Shown: piece after piece, positions 44,120 through 52,839 of the stretch
Layout of the letters: each line of letters opens with the position of its first letter
Position numbering within the stretch: position 1 is the first letter of the stretch
DNA from: Candidatus Zixiibacteriota bacterium
GTDB taxonomy: Bacteria; Zixibacteria; MSB-5A5; GN15; FEB-12
Assembly: GCA_040752815.1 (NCBI GenBank)
Contig: JBFMGC010000009.1
Coordinates: 1-64,000, forward strand
Direction: 5' to 3'
Length of the DNA: 64,000 bases
Made by a program: the position numbers and the translations under genes
Notes under the pieces: model-generated
Databases searched by the model: none
Told to the model about the DNA's origin: nothing
Seen by the model: the letters and a program-made list of their open reading frames with translations, nothing else

Positions 44120-45691
44120 ATGACTCAACAGGGGAAAATAAAACGCGCCCTGATTTCCGTCTCCGATAAGACCGGCCTGGTCGAACTCGCCGTTGAATTG
44201 GACAAGCTCGACATTGAGATCATTTCCACCGGCGGAACGATGAAGAAGCTGCGTGATGCCGGCATTCATGCCGTTTCGATTACGTCGTTTACCGGCAGTC
44301 CCGAGGTCATGGACGGCCGGGTGAAGACCCTTCACCCCAAGGTGCACGGGGCGCTGCTGTTTCGGCGCAACAATCCGAGAGACGTGGAGGAGTTGGCGCT
44401 ATTGGAGTCGCGTTCGATTGATCTCGTAATTGTGAATTTGTACCCGTTCCGGGAGACGGCGGCGCGGCCCGACGCCGCCGATGAGGAAGTAATCGAGAAC
44501 ATCGATATCGGGGGGCCGTCGATGCTGCGCTCAGCGGCCAAGAACCATGCTGATGTCACCGTGATAGTCGATCCCGCCGATTATATGTCACTGCTGACGG
44601 AACTCCGGGAGCACGATGGCGCCACTACGTACGAATTCCGCCGCAGATGTGCCGGGAAGGCGTTTGCGCTGACAGCCGAGTATGAGGCAGCGATCGCGTC
44701 TTACTTTCAGCATGGAAGACCGGTTTCCGAAGGGGTATTCCCCCCTGAGTTGACATTGCGCTACAATCACGTCTCCGGACTGCGCTACGGCGAGAACCCG
44801 CATCAGCAGGCCGCGCTCTATGTCGAGCCCGGTTTCAGGCACCCGACCCTCTTGCGGGCGGAGGTGGTGTCCGGGAAGGAGCTCTCATACAACAACTACG
44901 GCGACCTCGATGCCTGTCTCGACATGCTGCTCGATTTCGACGAACCCTTCGCCTGCATTCTCAAACATGCCAATCCATGCGGTGCGGCGGTGGGGAAGAC
45001 ACTGGCGGAGGCCTACAAAAAGGCGTACGAGAGCGATCCGCTTTCAGCGTTCGGTTCAATCATAGGCGTCAATCGGGAAGTTGACATGGCCGCCGCCGAA
45101 TTGATTCACGAGACCCAGTTTGTGGAATGCCTGCTGGCGCCCGGTTTTGCCCCGGGCGTCCTGGACATGCTAAAGAAGAAAAAGACCCGCCGCATTCTCG
45201 TGCTGCCGGAATTGGTGGGTAGACGCGGCGATGACGAAAGAGTGTACAAGGCAATCCGCGGCGGCGTTCTGGTTCAAACCGCCGACAACCATGTGCTTGA
45301 TCCGAGGGACCTGAAAGTGGTGACCAAACGCTCCCCAACTGAGGCCGAATTGTCCGATCTGATGTTCGCGTGGAAAGTGGTTAAACACACCAAGTCCAAT
45401 GCCATCGTTCTGGCCAAAGACGGCGGTACGGTAGGGATCGGCATGGGGCAAACGTCGCGAGTCGACTCCGGTTTCATGGCGGTCAAGCGGGCCGGCGCGA
45501 GAGCGGCGGGAGCGGTGATGGCATCGGATGCGTTTTTCCCGATGCCGGACGGTATCGAAGTCGGCACGAATGCGGGAGTGACCGCGATCATCCAACCGGG
45601 TGGTTCAAAGGGTGACGAGGATGCGATCGCGGCCGCAGACCGAGCGGGTGCAGCCATGGTTTTCACCGGCGTACGGCATTTTAAGCACTGA
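44120..45691 (+). CDS. purH: PurH, AICAR transformylase / IMP cyclohydrolase
   Basis: 523 residues; ATG 44120 has AGGAAGG 8 nt upstream, so TTG 44114 is not used. N-terminal MGS-like IMP cyclohydrolase domain (ALISVSDKTGLVELAVELDKL), C-terminal transformylase with LRYGENPHQQAALYV, LKHANPCGAAVG and the end AMVFTGVRHFKH. Performs the last two steps to IMP. Confidence 0.97.
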   Translation: MTQQGKIKRALISVSDKTGLVELAVELDKLDIEIISTGGTMKKLRDAGIHAVSITSFTGSPEVMDGRVKTLHPKVHGALLFRRNNPRDVEELALLESRSIDLVIVNLYPFRETAARPDAADEEVIENIDIGGPSMLRSAAKNHADVTVIVDPADYMSLLTELREHDGATTYEFRRRCAGKAFALTAEYEAAIASYFQHGRPVSEGVFPPELTLRYNHVSGLRYGENPHQQAALYVEPGFRHPTLLRAEVVSGKELSYNNYGDLDACLDMLLDFDEPFACILKHANPCGAAVGKTLAEAYKKAYESDPLSAFGSIIGVNREVDMAAAELIHETQFVECLLAPGFAPGVLDMLKKKKTRRILVLPELVGRRGDDERVYKAIRGGVLVQTADNHVLDPRDLKVVTKRSPTEAELSDLMFAWKVVKHTKSNAIVLAKDGGTVGIGMGQTSRVDSGFMAVKRAGARAAGAVMASDAFFPMPDGIEVGTNAGVTAIIQPGGSKGDEDAIAAADRAGAAMVFTGVRHFKH

Positions 45692-45818
45692 CGGATCAAG
45701 GCTCTGCTCGCGGCGCGAATGCCGACCCGACCTGTCACAAATCTGTCATCGAGTTCTGCTCAGGCGAATGTGGGAACCTCGCGCGGCAGGGCTACGTTTA
45801 TATCGGGTAAGGCAATCT

Positions 45819-46895
45819 ATGGCTATCCCAGATAATCCCAGGCACCCAGAGAATTGCCAAGTAAAGTATTTTGTAAGGGCAACGGTGCTCCTGGTGATTA
45901 TTCTCCTGGCAGTCGCGGGAGCCAATTCGCTGCCACGGCTGGCCGCCGAGCAATCGCTGCCGTGTCGCGCGTGCCATGTCAACCCCAATGGCGGGGGGAT
46001 GCGGACAGAATTCGGCAACCACTCGGTCGCTCTCAACGAACTCTGCCTCCAATCCACCAAGGACGTCATAGCATCCAAAGCCGTTTCGCCGCGGGTGGCG
46101 CCCATCCTTCTGGTCGGTTTCGACTCCCGTTCGCTGGTGTTCGATGACGGCTCTATTCTGCGCATGCAGACCGATGTCTTCGCCGATTTTACACCCTTCA
46201 GCGATTTTCATTATGTCGTGCGCTTCGGGCAACAAGGTATTACTGAGAGCTATGGCCTGACGTATTTTGCCGGAGAGCGCTTCTATGTCAAGGGGGGGCG
46301 TTTCTACCCGGTTTACGGTCTACGCGACGCCGACCACACGGCGTACGTCAGAACGCGCACCGGCCACGCGCCGGAGTTATATCTCGACGGTGCTTCGGTG
46401 GGCGCTGATTTCCGGGGTGTCAATATAGTCGCCGAAGGATTTGATGTCGGCGGCCGAGGTATTGCCGTAGCGCACGTCTATGGTACAAGAAACGTCGCGC
46501 CCCTGGGGCTGCTGGCTGGGGCATCGGTGAGGTGGTCGGAGAAGGTGGAGGGGAGCAACGGGCCGTTTCCTCATTCGCGGGCGCTGTTCGGGGGCGTCTC
46601 CTGGGATCGATTCACACTGATGGGTGAGCTGGATCTGGTGGGGCGTTCACCCGATACCCTGGCGACATACGCCAGTCTGACTACGCGCCTGATCTATGGC
46701 TGGTACTTGATCGGAGAGTATAGTTTTGCTGATGATGATCGTGACAGCCGCGGCGGAGTAGACGAATTCGTGCGTATATCCAGCGAATTCTTCCCCCTGC
46801 CATATGTTGAGGTGAGGCCGTCGTATACGTATTACACACGGGGACCGCTGGAGAAAACCGACGACTTTTTCGTGCAATTCCATTTGGGGTATTAG
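45819..46895 (+). CDS. Outer-membrane beta-barrel protein with one CXXCH heme motif
   Basis: 358 residues from ATG 45819. One N-terminal hydrophobic segment (~19-36), then a single c-type heme motif C-R-A-C-H (~residues 48-52, followed by VNPNGGG), then ~300 residues of short alternating strands with aromatic girdle residues (FHYVVRFGQQG, YYTRGPLEKTDDFFVQFHLGY), ending in an aromatic Tyr as barrel proteins do. Looks like a porin-cytochrome type protein in which a heme sits near the periplasmic mouth. Precedes two cytochrome-like lipoproteins and YceI. No named family recognised. Confidence 0.7.
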   Translation: MAIPDNPRHPENCQVKYFVRATVLLVIILLAVAGANSLPRLAAEQSLPCRACHVNPNGGGMRTEFGNHSVALNELCLQSTKDVIASKAVSPRVAPILLVGFDSRSLVFDDGSILRMQTDVFADFTPFSDFHYVVRFGQQGITESYGLTYFAGERFYVKGGRFYPVYGLRDADHTAYVRTRTGHAPELYLDGASVGADFRGVNIVAEGFDVGGRGIAVAHVYGTRNVAPLGLLAGASVRWSEKVEGSNGPFPHSRALFGGVSWDRFTLMGELDLVGRSPDTLATYASLTTRLIYGWYLIGEYSFADDDRDSRGGVDEFVRISSEFFPLPYVEVRPSYTYYTRGPLEKTDDFFVQFHLGY

Positions 46896-46909
46896 CCTCG
46901 ATGTGGCCG

Positions 46910-46929
46910 GGTTGATTGTCGCATCAACC
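46910..46929 (+). terminator. Weak hairpin after the heme-motif barrel gene
   Basis: GGTTGA / TCAACC stem (6 bp, 8-nt loop) followed by GTTTTG. A short U-run makes it a possible weak terminator, but the next gene has only an RBS and no clear promoter. Confidence 0.3.
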
Positions 46930-46949
46930 GTTTTGACAAAGGAGTTTCC

Positions 46950-47387
46950 ATGTGGTCCGGGAAACTATTGTTGGTGTCGCTCTTGGCAATGGGGTTAGTG
47001 GCGGCTTGTTCGGACAGCGGCGATGACGGCCCCACAGGTCCGGATAACGGCGGCATTCCCGATCCTGCCAGTTTCTCGTTGACTGTCAGACCGATCCTGA
47101 GGCAGAGCTGTGCCACGACCAGTTGTCACGGTTCGGCGGTCGGCCAGGGCGGTCTTGCGTTCGGAACGACCAATCCCGCACATGCGCAGGTAGTCACAAT
47201 TACCAGCCCGAGCGGAGATTTTGTCGTCCCGGGCAGTTCGGCCACAAGCAATCTGTATCTGAAAGTCATCCCGGTGGTGCCGAATCCCCCCGGCGGGGCG
47301 CGAATGCCGGCCAGCGGCGGCTTTCTCTCGACCGCCCACCAAGACGCCATCAAGCGGTGGATCGATAACGGAGCGCTGGACAACTGA
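46950..47387 (+). CDS. Cytochrome-like lipoprotein with CX4CH
   Basis: 145 residues; AAAGGAG before the ATG. Lipoprotein signal with Cys20 (LVAACSD). The mature part has an organised c-type-like domain: VRPILRQSCATTSCHG, in which the Cys-to-Cys spacing is four residues instead of two, later GARMPASGG (a Met that could be the distal ligand) and QDAIKRWIDNGALDN. This pattern is known from planctomycete-type cytochrome domains and FCB lipoproteins; whether heme is attached is uncertain. Confidence 0.75.
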   Translation: MWSGKLLLVSLLAMGLVAACSDSGDDGPTGPDNGGIPDPASFSLTVRPILRQSCATTSCHGSAVGQGGLAFGTTNPAHAQVVTITSPSGDFVVPGSSATSNLYLKVIPVVPNPPGGARMPASGGFLSTAHQDAIKRWIDNGALDN

Positions 47388-47415
47388 CCTTCTTGTCGAC
47401 TATTATACCGTGGCC

Positions 47416-48165
47416 ATGTCGAAATACATCCTGTTCTCAGTGGTAATAGCGATCCTGGCGGCTGTCGGCTGCTCCGATTCGGGCGACAAGCCGACCGATC
47501 CGAATGATGCTCGGCCATCGATCTCGATTCAGGATCACACGGTTGTCGAGGGCGGTACCCTGCTTTTCGGCGTCTCCATCAATCAGGCCACCGATCACCT
47601 CGTGGTTTTCTCCTACGCGACAAGCAACGGTAGCGCCCTGGCGGGCAGTGACTTTACGGCTACATCGGGAAGCGATACGATACTGATTGGCCAGACCTCG
47701 TCTACGATATTGGTTCCCACGATAGATGATTCCGACGTGGAGCCGACTGAGACGTTTCTAATGGCCCTGACCATGGTCACGGGAGCCAATGTGGTTCGAT
47801 CAGTCGCGACCGGAACGATCAATGACAACGATGTTGCCCAGATCAGTTTTGCCGCCCAGGTTCGCCCGCTGCTGCAGACTAGTTGCGCCAAGCTGGGGTT
47901 CTGTCACGGGTCATCGGCCACCCCTGGAGGCGATATGTATCTCGGCGGTACGGTTACGTACGCGCTCGTAATAAGTGCGACAGGGACCAATACAGGCGGC
48001 AACGTAGTCGTAGCCGGCAACTCAGCGAACAGCACCCTGTATACGAAAACAACAGATACACCCCCGTTTCCGTCGCGCATGCCGTACGACGGCCCACCGT
48101 ACCTGACCCTGGTGCAGCAGAATCTCATTCGCGATTGGATCGATCAGGGGGCGCTGGACAACTGA
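47416..48165 (+). CDS. Calx-beta domain plus cytochrome-like lipoprotein (CX5CH)
   Basis: 249 residues from ATG 47416 (GTG 47410 also in frame). Lipoprotein signal with Cys near 19 (AAVGCSD). Residues ~35-140 are a Calx-beta type Ca2+-binding domain (FSYATSNGSALAGSDFTATSGSDTI; DDSDVEPTETFLMALT). The C-terminal ~110 residues repeat the domain of the previous gene: VRPLLQTSCAKLGFCHG (five residues between the cysteines), SRMPYDGPP and NLIRDWIDQGALDN. Its TGA overlaps the YceI ATG. Confidence 0.78.
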   Translation: MSKYILFSVVIAILAAVGCSDSGDKPTDPNDARPSISIQDHTVVEGGTLLFGVSINQATDHLVVFSYATSNGSALAGSDFTATSGSDTILIGQTSSTILVPTIDDSDVEPTETFLMALTMVTGANVVRSVATGTINDNDVAQISFAAQVRPLLQTSCAKLGFCHGSSATPGGDMYLGGTVTYALVISATGTNTGGNVVVAGNSANSTLYTKTTDTPPFPSRMPYDGPPYLTLVQQNLIRDWIDQGALDN

Positions 48166-48812
48166 TGAAAAGAACTGTCACATATAGCGCGACTTTCTGT
48201 GTGATTTTCTGTGTCATGGGTGTGGCACAGGCGGAGGAGTTCGCTGTTGATCCCACTGCCGGTACCGACACGGTCTACTTTCGATCGACCGCCAAGCTGG
48301 AGTTTATCGAGGGCAAGACTAACAATCTGACCGGCAGTCTGACTTTCGAACCCACCAATCCTTCTGCCGTTGTGTCTGGAATCCTCCAGGTCGATTTGCG
48401 GACGCTCAAGACCGGTATTGAAACGCGCGACCGCCATATGCGGGAAAATCACCTCCACACTGAAAAGTACCCATTCGCCTATTTCGAACTCACCGGTGTC
48501 ATCGGGTTGCCGGCCACGCTCAAACCGGATACCGTATACAAAGCCACCGCGCAGGGATATTTCTACATTCACGGAAACAAGCGCCGTCTGTCGGCAGATA
48601 TCCAGGCCAGCCTCAAAACCGATCCGGGTGATGTTTCGCGCCTGGTTATAAGGGCAAACTTCGCCATGAACCTCGATGAGTACAAAATCGACCGTCCCAA
48701 AGCTCTCTTTCTGAAACTGGCGGAGACAATCCTTGTCGAGGTTATTTTCAGCGCCCGCAACGACTTAAAGTCGTCGCCCATCAGTTTGCCGGCCTGGGAA
48801 CTGCTCCGCTGA
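48165..48812 (+). CDS. YceI-family protein
   Basis: 215 residues from ATG 48165, overlapping the previous stop. Signal peptide ends AQA. YceI lipocalin-like fold: AKLEFIEGKTNNLTGSLTF, RDRHMRENHLHTEKYPFAYFELTG and FYIHGNKRRLSADIQASL. YceI proteins bind polyisoprenoid or amphiphilic ligands in the periplasm. Coupled to the cytochrome-like lipoproteins, so a shared role in the envelope (possibly redox) is inferred. Confidence 0.88.
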   Translation: MKRTVTYSATFCVIFCVMGVAQAEEFAVDPTAGTDTVYFRSTAKLEFIEGKTNNLTGSLTFEPTNPSAVVSGILQVDLRTLKTGIETRDRHMRENHLHTEKYPFAYFELTGVIGLPATLKPDTVYKATAQGYFYIHGNKRRLSADIQASLKTDPGDVSRLVIRANFAMNLDEYKIDRPKALFLKLAETILVEVIFSARNDLKSSPISLPAWELLR

Positions 48813-48835
48813 TTCATTTAGCGGTGTATTCAAAC

Positions 48836-48864
48836 TTGCATGAATCCGGGGATGAGCGTATTTT
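48836..48864 (+). promoter_or_regulatory. Predicted promoter of the DUF494 gene
   Basis: TTGCAT (48836-48841), 17-nt spacer, TATTTT (48859-48864). The leader of ~24 nt carries AGGAGA before TTG 48895. Confidence 0.45.
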
Positions 48865-48894
48865 GGCTCTGGATTTGTTGTTTTAGGAGATCTC

Positions 48895-49368
48895 TTGGAT
48901 TCACGCATACTCGAAATTGTCTTTTGCCTTATGGATTATGCCCAGGATTCGGGCGATGACATGGAGGACATGTCCGAATACTCTTCCAGTCTTCGGAACC
49001 TGGGTTTTACCGAACAGGAGATTTCCACAGCCTACAACTGGATTCTGGGCCACTCGGCGGCATCGGCGGAGAATCTCTACACCAAAATCCCTGAGCGGTC
49101 CGGCTCGACACGCATTCTCACCGAGTCTGAGCGAGCACGGATTGCCCCCGATGCGCACGGTTTTCTTCTTCGATTGTTCAATCTGGGCGTGCTTACCAGT
49201 GAGCAGTTCGAGTCGGTTCTCGATCGCCTGACGGCGTCGAGCCAGCGAATAGCCTCTCTGGAACAGGTAAAACTGGTGGTTTCGGCGGTGATGTTCAACG
49301 AATTCGGCCGGACCGAGCGTGACCTCCTGAGCGACATCAGCTCCGACCGGTCATCCAGTATCAATTAA
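48895..49368 (+). CDS. DUF494 (Smg-like) protein
   Basis: 157 residues from TTG 48895 with AGGAGA upstream. ILEIVFCLMDYAQDSGDDMEDMSEYSSSLRNLGFTEQEISTAYNWI is the family N-terminus; the C-terminal half, with LTESERARIAPDAHGFLLRL and FESVLDRL, also fits. Small helical protein, function unknown, often near DNA-processing or topoisomerase genes. Confidence 0.85.
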   Translation: MDSRILEIVFCLMDYAQDSGDDMEDMSEYSSSLRNLGFTEQEISTAYNWILGHSAASAENLYTKIPERSGSTRILTESERARIAPDAHGFLLRLFNLGVLTSEQFESVLDRLTASSQRIASLEQVKLVVSAVMFNEFGRTERDLLSDISSDRSSSIN

Positions 49369-49376
49369 GAGTGGCG

Positions 49377-49943
49377 ATGTCACTTAAGAACAAGCGGGTT
49401 CTGATCGGACTCACCGGAGGGATTGCCTGCTATAAGATTCCGTATCTCATACGCAGCCTGCGAAAGGCTGGGGCTGAAACGCGCGTCATCATGACCCAGT
49501 CCGCCCAGAAATTCATTACGCCGTTGACTCTTGAGACGATCTCCGCCAACCCGGTGGCGGTCTCGATGTTTCCCGAGGGAGAATTTGTCGCCACCCGCCA
49601 TATCGACCTGGCCGAATGGCCGGACCTGATTGTAGTCGCTCCGGCGACAGCCAATTTTCTCGGTAAAGCGGCGGCCGGTATATCCGATGACCTGCTCACG
49701 ACTATAGTTTGCGCCACTGAACGACCTGTCATGGTCGTTCCCGCCATGAACCCGATTATGTGGAAACACCCGCCGACCCAGCGCAATTTTGAGTATCTGA
49801 AAGGGCTCGGCTACAAGTTTGTGGGTCCGGGCACCGGCGATATGGCCTGCGAGCACTGGGGCGAGGGGCGGATGGTCGAGCCGGACGAGATCTTCCGCGC
49901 TGTCGAGGCCCACTTTGGGGCCGGCCAAAAAAAAAAGCGCTGA
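49377..49943 (+). CDS. coaBC: CoaC part of CoaBC: phosphopantothenoylcysteine decarboxylase
   Basis: 188 residues from ATG 49377 (GTG 49371 is an alternative). Flavoprotein fold with LIGLTGGIACYKIPYLIRSLRKAG, TRHIDLAEWPDLIVVAPATANFLGKAAAGISDDLL and VPAMNPIMWKHPPTQRN (the PXMNXXMW substrate motif). The frame stops at TGA 49941, four codons into a lysine run encoded by A10. The CoaB half follows in the -1 frame. Known CoaBC is one ~400-residue protein; a -1 shift at the A-run gives ~400 residues here. Confidence 0.93.
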   Translation: MSLKNKRVLIGLTGGIACYKIPYLIRSLRKAGAETRVIMTQSAQKFITPLTLETISANPVAVSMFPEGEFVATRHIDLAEWPDLIVVAPATANFLGKAAAGISDDLLTTIVCATERPVMVVPAMNPIMWKHPPTQRNFEYLKGLGYKFVGPGTGDMACEHWGEGRMVEPDEIFRAVEAHFGAGQKKKR

Positions 49944-49967
49944 CCGGTAAGCGCATTATCGTTACCG
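49927..49967 (+). promoter_or_regulatory. Candidate -1 frameshift (slippage) site joining coaC and coaB
   Basis: A10 run (49927-49936) then G. In the CoaC frame it reads CAA AAA AAA AAG CGC TGA; the heptamer A AAA AAG (49931-49937) is the slippery sequence known from E. coli dnaX. Seven nt downstream a hairpin can form (CGGTAA 49945-49950, TTACCG 49962-49967, 11-nt loop). Slipping back one base leads into the CoaB frame without a stop. RNA polymerase slippage on the A10, or an assembly/sequencing error, are alternatives. Confidence 0.6.
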
Positions 49968-50578
49968 CCGGTCCGTGCCGCGAGCCGATCGATCCGGTCC
50001 GTTACATCTCCAACCGATCCTCAGGGAAAATGGGGTACGCCATCGCGGAAGCGGCCGCCGAACTGGGCGCCCGCGTAACACTGGTATCAGGCCCGACCTC
50101 GCTGGCTGTGCCGCAAGGCGTAGGGTTCATATCGGTCGAGACAACCGCTCAGATGTATAAGGCGGTGACCCGGCAGTTTGCGACCTCTGATTGTGTCATT
50201 ATGGCCGCTGCCCCGGCGGACTTCGCACCGACATCGCCGGCTCGCCGAAAAATCAAGAAAGCCGACGCCGCACTTGTTCTCAATCTCGAGCCGACTGTGG
50301 ATATCCTGGCCGACCTGGGGTCACGCAAGAAGAAGCAGGTGCTGGTCGGGTTCGCACTGGAGACCGATAACGACATCGCCAACGCGCGCAAGAAGCTGCG
50401 GGCCAAGAATCTCGATATGATTGTGCTGAACTCGCCGAGCGATGAGCGGTCGGCGTTTGAATATGACACCAACCGTGTGACCGTGATCCGCCCCGGCCAC
50501 AGGCCTGACCCCTGGCCGCTGATGCCGAAGCGTGAAGTTGCGGTCAAACTGCTTGAAATCATAGCCGGCATGTTGTAG
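49937..50578 (+). CDS. coaBC: CoaB part of CoaBC: phosphopantothenate-cysteine ligase, no own start
   Basis: The frame runs from the A10 region to TAG. It begins ALTGKRIIVTAGPCREPIDP, then VRYISNRSSGKMGYAIAEAAAELGA (the conserved CoaB N-terminus), APADFAPTSPARRKIKK and the substrate loop region, ending at ~214 residues. There is no ATG, GTG or TTG ahead of the conserved N-terminus; the first ATG (50030) falls after the nucleotide-binding segment, so independent translation would give a truncated ligase. Needs the frameshift or a rare start such as CTG 49940. Confidence 0.9.
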   Translation, partial: ALTGKRIIVTAGPCREPIDPVRYISNRSSGKMGYAIAEAAAELGARVTLVSGPTSLAVPQGVGFISVETTAQMYKAVTRQFATSDCVIMAAAPADFAPTSPARRKIKKADAALVLNLEPTVDILADLGSRKKKQVLVGFALETDNDIANARKKLRAKNLDMIVLNSPSDERSAFEYDTNRVTVIRPGHRPDPWPLMPKREVAVKLLEIIAGML

Positions 50579-50606
50579 CTTGTCGCACCCCCGGAGTGTG
50601 ACTCGT

Positions 50607-51395
50607 ATGAACAGCAAGCCAGATAATCTGTTCGAGATGGTACGCCGCGCCCTCGCGGCCCAGGCCGAATTGGGCATGGGCGAAATCGTGGTCGGAGCTA
50701 ACGGACTTTCCGGGCCGAGAGAAGCGGCGCAACTAATCGCGAGTTCGCACCGGGTGATATCGGTCGCAGCCGCGGTGGAAGCCGAGGGTAAACAGGCGGA
50801 CATTTTTCAGAGCAGCGTTGACATGAGCACGGAAGCACAATTCGAGTCGTTGGCGGCTCATCACGAAGCAATCTGCAATTGCCAACTCTGTCCGCTTGGG
50901 GCGACTCGCAACAAGTTCGTATATGGCGTGGGGAATCCCAATGCCCAAATCATGTTCATCGGTGAAGCGCCCGGTGCCGACGAGGACCGCCTGGGTGAGC
51001 CGTTTGTCGGTCGGGCCGGGCAATTGCTCGATAAGATCCTCGCCGCCATGAAGCTGAGTCGCAACGACGTTTACATCGCGAACATTCTGAAGTGCCGTCC
51101 GCCGGGCAATCGTGATCCTGAACCGGCCGAAATGGAGAAGTGCTTTCCGTACTTACGGGAGCAGGTTCGGCTGATCCAGCCGAAGATCATCTGTGCACTC
51201 GGCCGAATCGCCGCCCAGGCGCTGCTTCGAACGACCGCCACCCTCGGCGCCCTTCGCGGCGGCTGGCATGAATATCAGGGTATTCCTCTCATCGTTACCT
51301 ATCATCCGGCGGCGCTGCTTCGCTTCGAGAAGTATAAGAAAGACACCTGGGAAGACATGAAGAAACTGATGGCGCGTTACGAAAGCATGAAGTGA
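50607..51395 (+). CDS. Type-4 uracil-DNA glycosylase (iron-sulfur)
   Basis: 262 residues from ATG 50607 (TTG 50580 is also in frame). N-terminal ~75 residues are variable. The glycosylase domain has the Fe-S cysteines in CNCQLC and in NILKCRPPGNRDPEPAEMEKC, active-site GEAPGADEDRLGEPFVGRAG, and TYHPAALLR. Removes uracil from DNA. Sits in a row with dnaB and radA (4-nt and 0-nt gaps). Confidence 0.94.
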   Translation: MNSKPDNLFEMVRRALAAQAELGMGEIVVGANGLSGPREAAQLIASSHRVISVAAAVEAEGKQADIFQSSVDMSTEAQFESLAAHHEAICNCQLCPLGATRNKFVYGVGNPNAQIMFIGEAPGADEDRLGEPFVGRAGQLLDKILAAMKLSRNDVYIANILKCRPPGNRDPEPAEMEKCFPYLREQVRLIQPKIICALGRIAAQALLRTTATLGALRGGWHEYQGIPLIVTYHPAALLRFEKYKKDTWEDMKKLMARYESMK

Positions 51396-51399
51396 CCGG

Positions 51400-52839
51400 A
51401 TGGCTTATCGCCCCGAAACCGAAAAGCAGGCGGATCGGCTCCAGCCGCCACAGGCGCTTGAGGTCGAGCAGGCGGTGCTCGGCGCTATTCTGAAAGACCC
51501 CGAGGCGATCAACCGGGTTGTCGACGTAGTCCAGGAGCCGGGCGATTTCTACGCTCCCCGGCACCAGATGATATTCCAGGCGGCTCTCGATCTGTATTCG
51601 CGTTCCGAACCAATCGATATCACGACTGTGGTCAGCCGGCTTCAGGACAAGGGGCAACTGGACAAGATAGGCGGGCGGGTGTATCTGGTCGATCTTATCG
51701 AGCAGGTAGCCTCGACCGGCAATGTCACATCGTATGCGCATATCATTCTAGAGAAGGCGACGCTTCGTCGGCTTATAGCGACCTCCACCGAAATCCTCCG
51801 CTCTTGTTACGATACGGAGATGCAGCCGGATGAGCTGCTCGATCGCGCCGAGGCCAACATTTTCAATATCTCCGAAAGCCGGCTCAGGCAAGGGTTCGTC
51901 CCACTCAAGAGCCTGGTCGACGACACCCTTGAGCGAATCGATTCCATGCAGGTCGCTGAAGGCGGCCTCTCCGGAATGCGGACCGGGTTTACGGCTCTCG
52001 ATGACTCCACGCTCGGTCTGCACAACGGCGACCTAATCGTCATAGCAGGGCGGCCATCGATGGGGAAGACCGCACTGGCGATGAATATCGCTGAGAATGT
52101 CGCCACCAATGAGAAGAATCCCAAATCAGTAGGTATGTTCTCGGTGGAAATGTCGAAAGAAGCGCTCGTGCTGCGGATGCTCTGCAGTCGGGCGCGGCTC
52201 GATCAGCACCGGGTGCGCTCGGGCAGGCTGAGCGACGCCGATTGGCGCAAGCTGCCAATTGCCGGGGCGGCCTTGACCAAGGCACGGCTCTTCATAGATG
52301 ACTCCGCCACCCTCTCGCCGCTCGAAATGCGCGCCAAGGCTCGGCGCCTGAAGGCACAGCATGGGCTTGATCTCGTGATAGTCGACTACATCCAGTTGAT
52401 GCATTCCAATACGCGGGCCGAAAACCGCCAGCAGGAAATATCGCTCATATCTCGAAATCTCAAGTCCCTGGCGAAGGAACTGGACATACCGGTGATTGCG
52501 CTCTCGCAATTGTCGCGCGCGGTGGAACAGCGCGGCGGGGAGAAACGCCCGCAGCTGGCCGACCTTCGCGAATCCGGCGCTATCGAACAGGATGCCGACC
52601 TGGTGCTGTTGTTGTATCGCCCCGAGGCGTATCTCTCGTCCGACGAACGCAAGGACCCCAAGCATCAGGACAAACTCGGCCGGGCGGAGATAATCATAGC
52701 CAAGCAGCGTAACGGCCCCACCGGTTCACTCGACATGGCCTTTGTGAGCGAGTTGGCCCGGTTCGAAAACATGGAGCGGCGGCGGCGCGAGCTCCCGCCC
52801 GATGTCCAGCCGGTTGACACCGGTGACGTGCCCTTCTAA
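51400..52839 (+). CDS. dnaB: DnaB, replicative DNA helicase
   Basis: 479 residues. N-terminal DnaB domain (QPPQALEVEQAVLGAILKDPEAI), linker, RecA-like ATPase with Walker A GRPSMGKT (~residue 220), Walker B DLVIVDYIQLM, and LSQLSRAVEQRGGEKRPQLADLRESGAIEQDAD. Hexameric helicase of the replisome. No intein interrupts it. The stop is directly followed by the radA ATG. Confidence 0.97.
   Translation: MAYRPETEKQADRLQPPQALEVEQAVLGAILKDPEAINRVVDVVQEPGDFYAPRHQMIFQAALDLYSRSEPIDITTVVSRLQDKGQLDKIGGRVYLVDLIEQVASTGNVTSYAHIILEKATLRRLIATSTEILRSCYDTEMQPDELLDRAEANIFNISESRLRQGFVPLKSLVDDTLERIDSMQVAEGGLSGMRTGFTALDDSTLGLHNGDLIVIAGRPSMGKTALAMNIAENVATNEKNPKSVGMFSVEMSKEALVLRMLCSRARLDQHRVRSGRLSDADWRKLPIAGAALTKARLFIDDSATLSPLEMRAKARRLKAQHGLDLVIVDYIQLMHSNTRAENRQQEISLISRNLKSLAKELDIPVIALSQLSRAVEQRGGEKRPQLADLRESGAIEQDADLVLLLYRPEAYLSSDERKDPKHQDKLGRAEIIIAKQRNGPTGSLDMAFVSELARFENMERRRRELPPDVQPVDTGDVPF

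Noticed and set aside
45600..45818. Upstream extension of the heme-motif barrel protein
   Set aside because: It overlaps the end of purH and its residues look like translated non-coding or out-of-frame sequence; ATG 45819 directly precedes a normal hydrophobic segment.
47883..48164. Upstream extension of the YceI frame
   Set aside because: It lies inside the Calx-beta lipoprotein gene in another frame; ATG 48165 gives a normal signal peptide.
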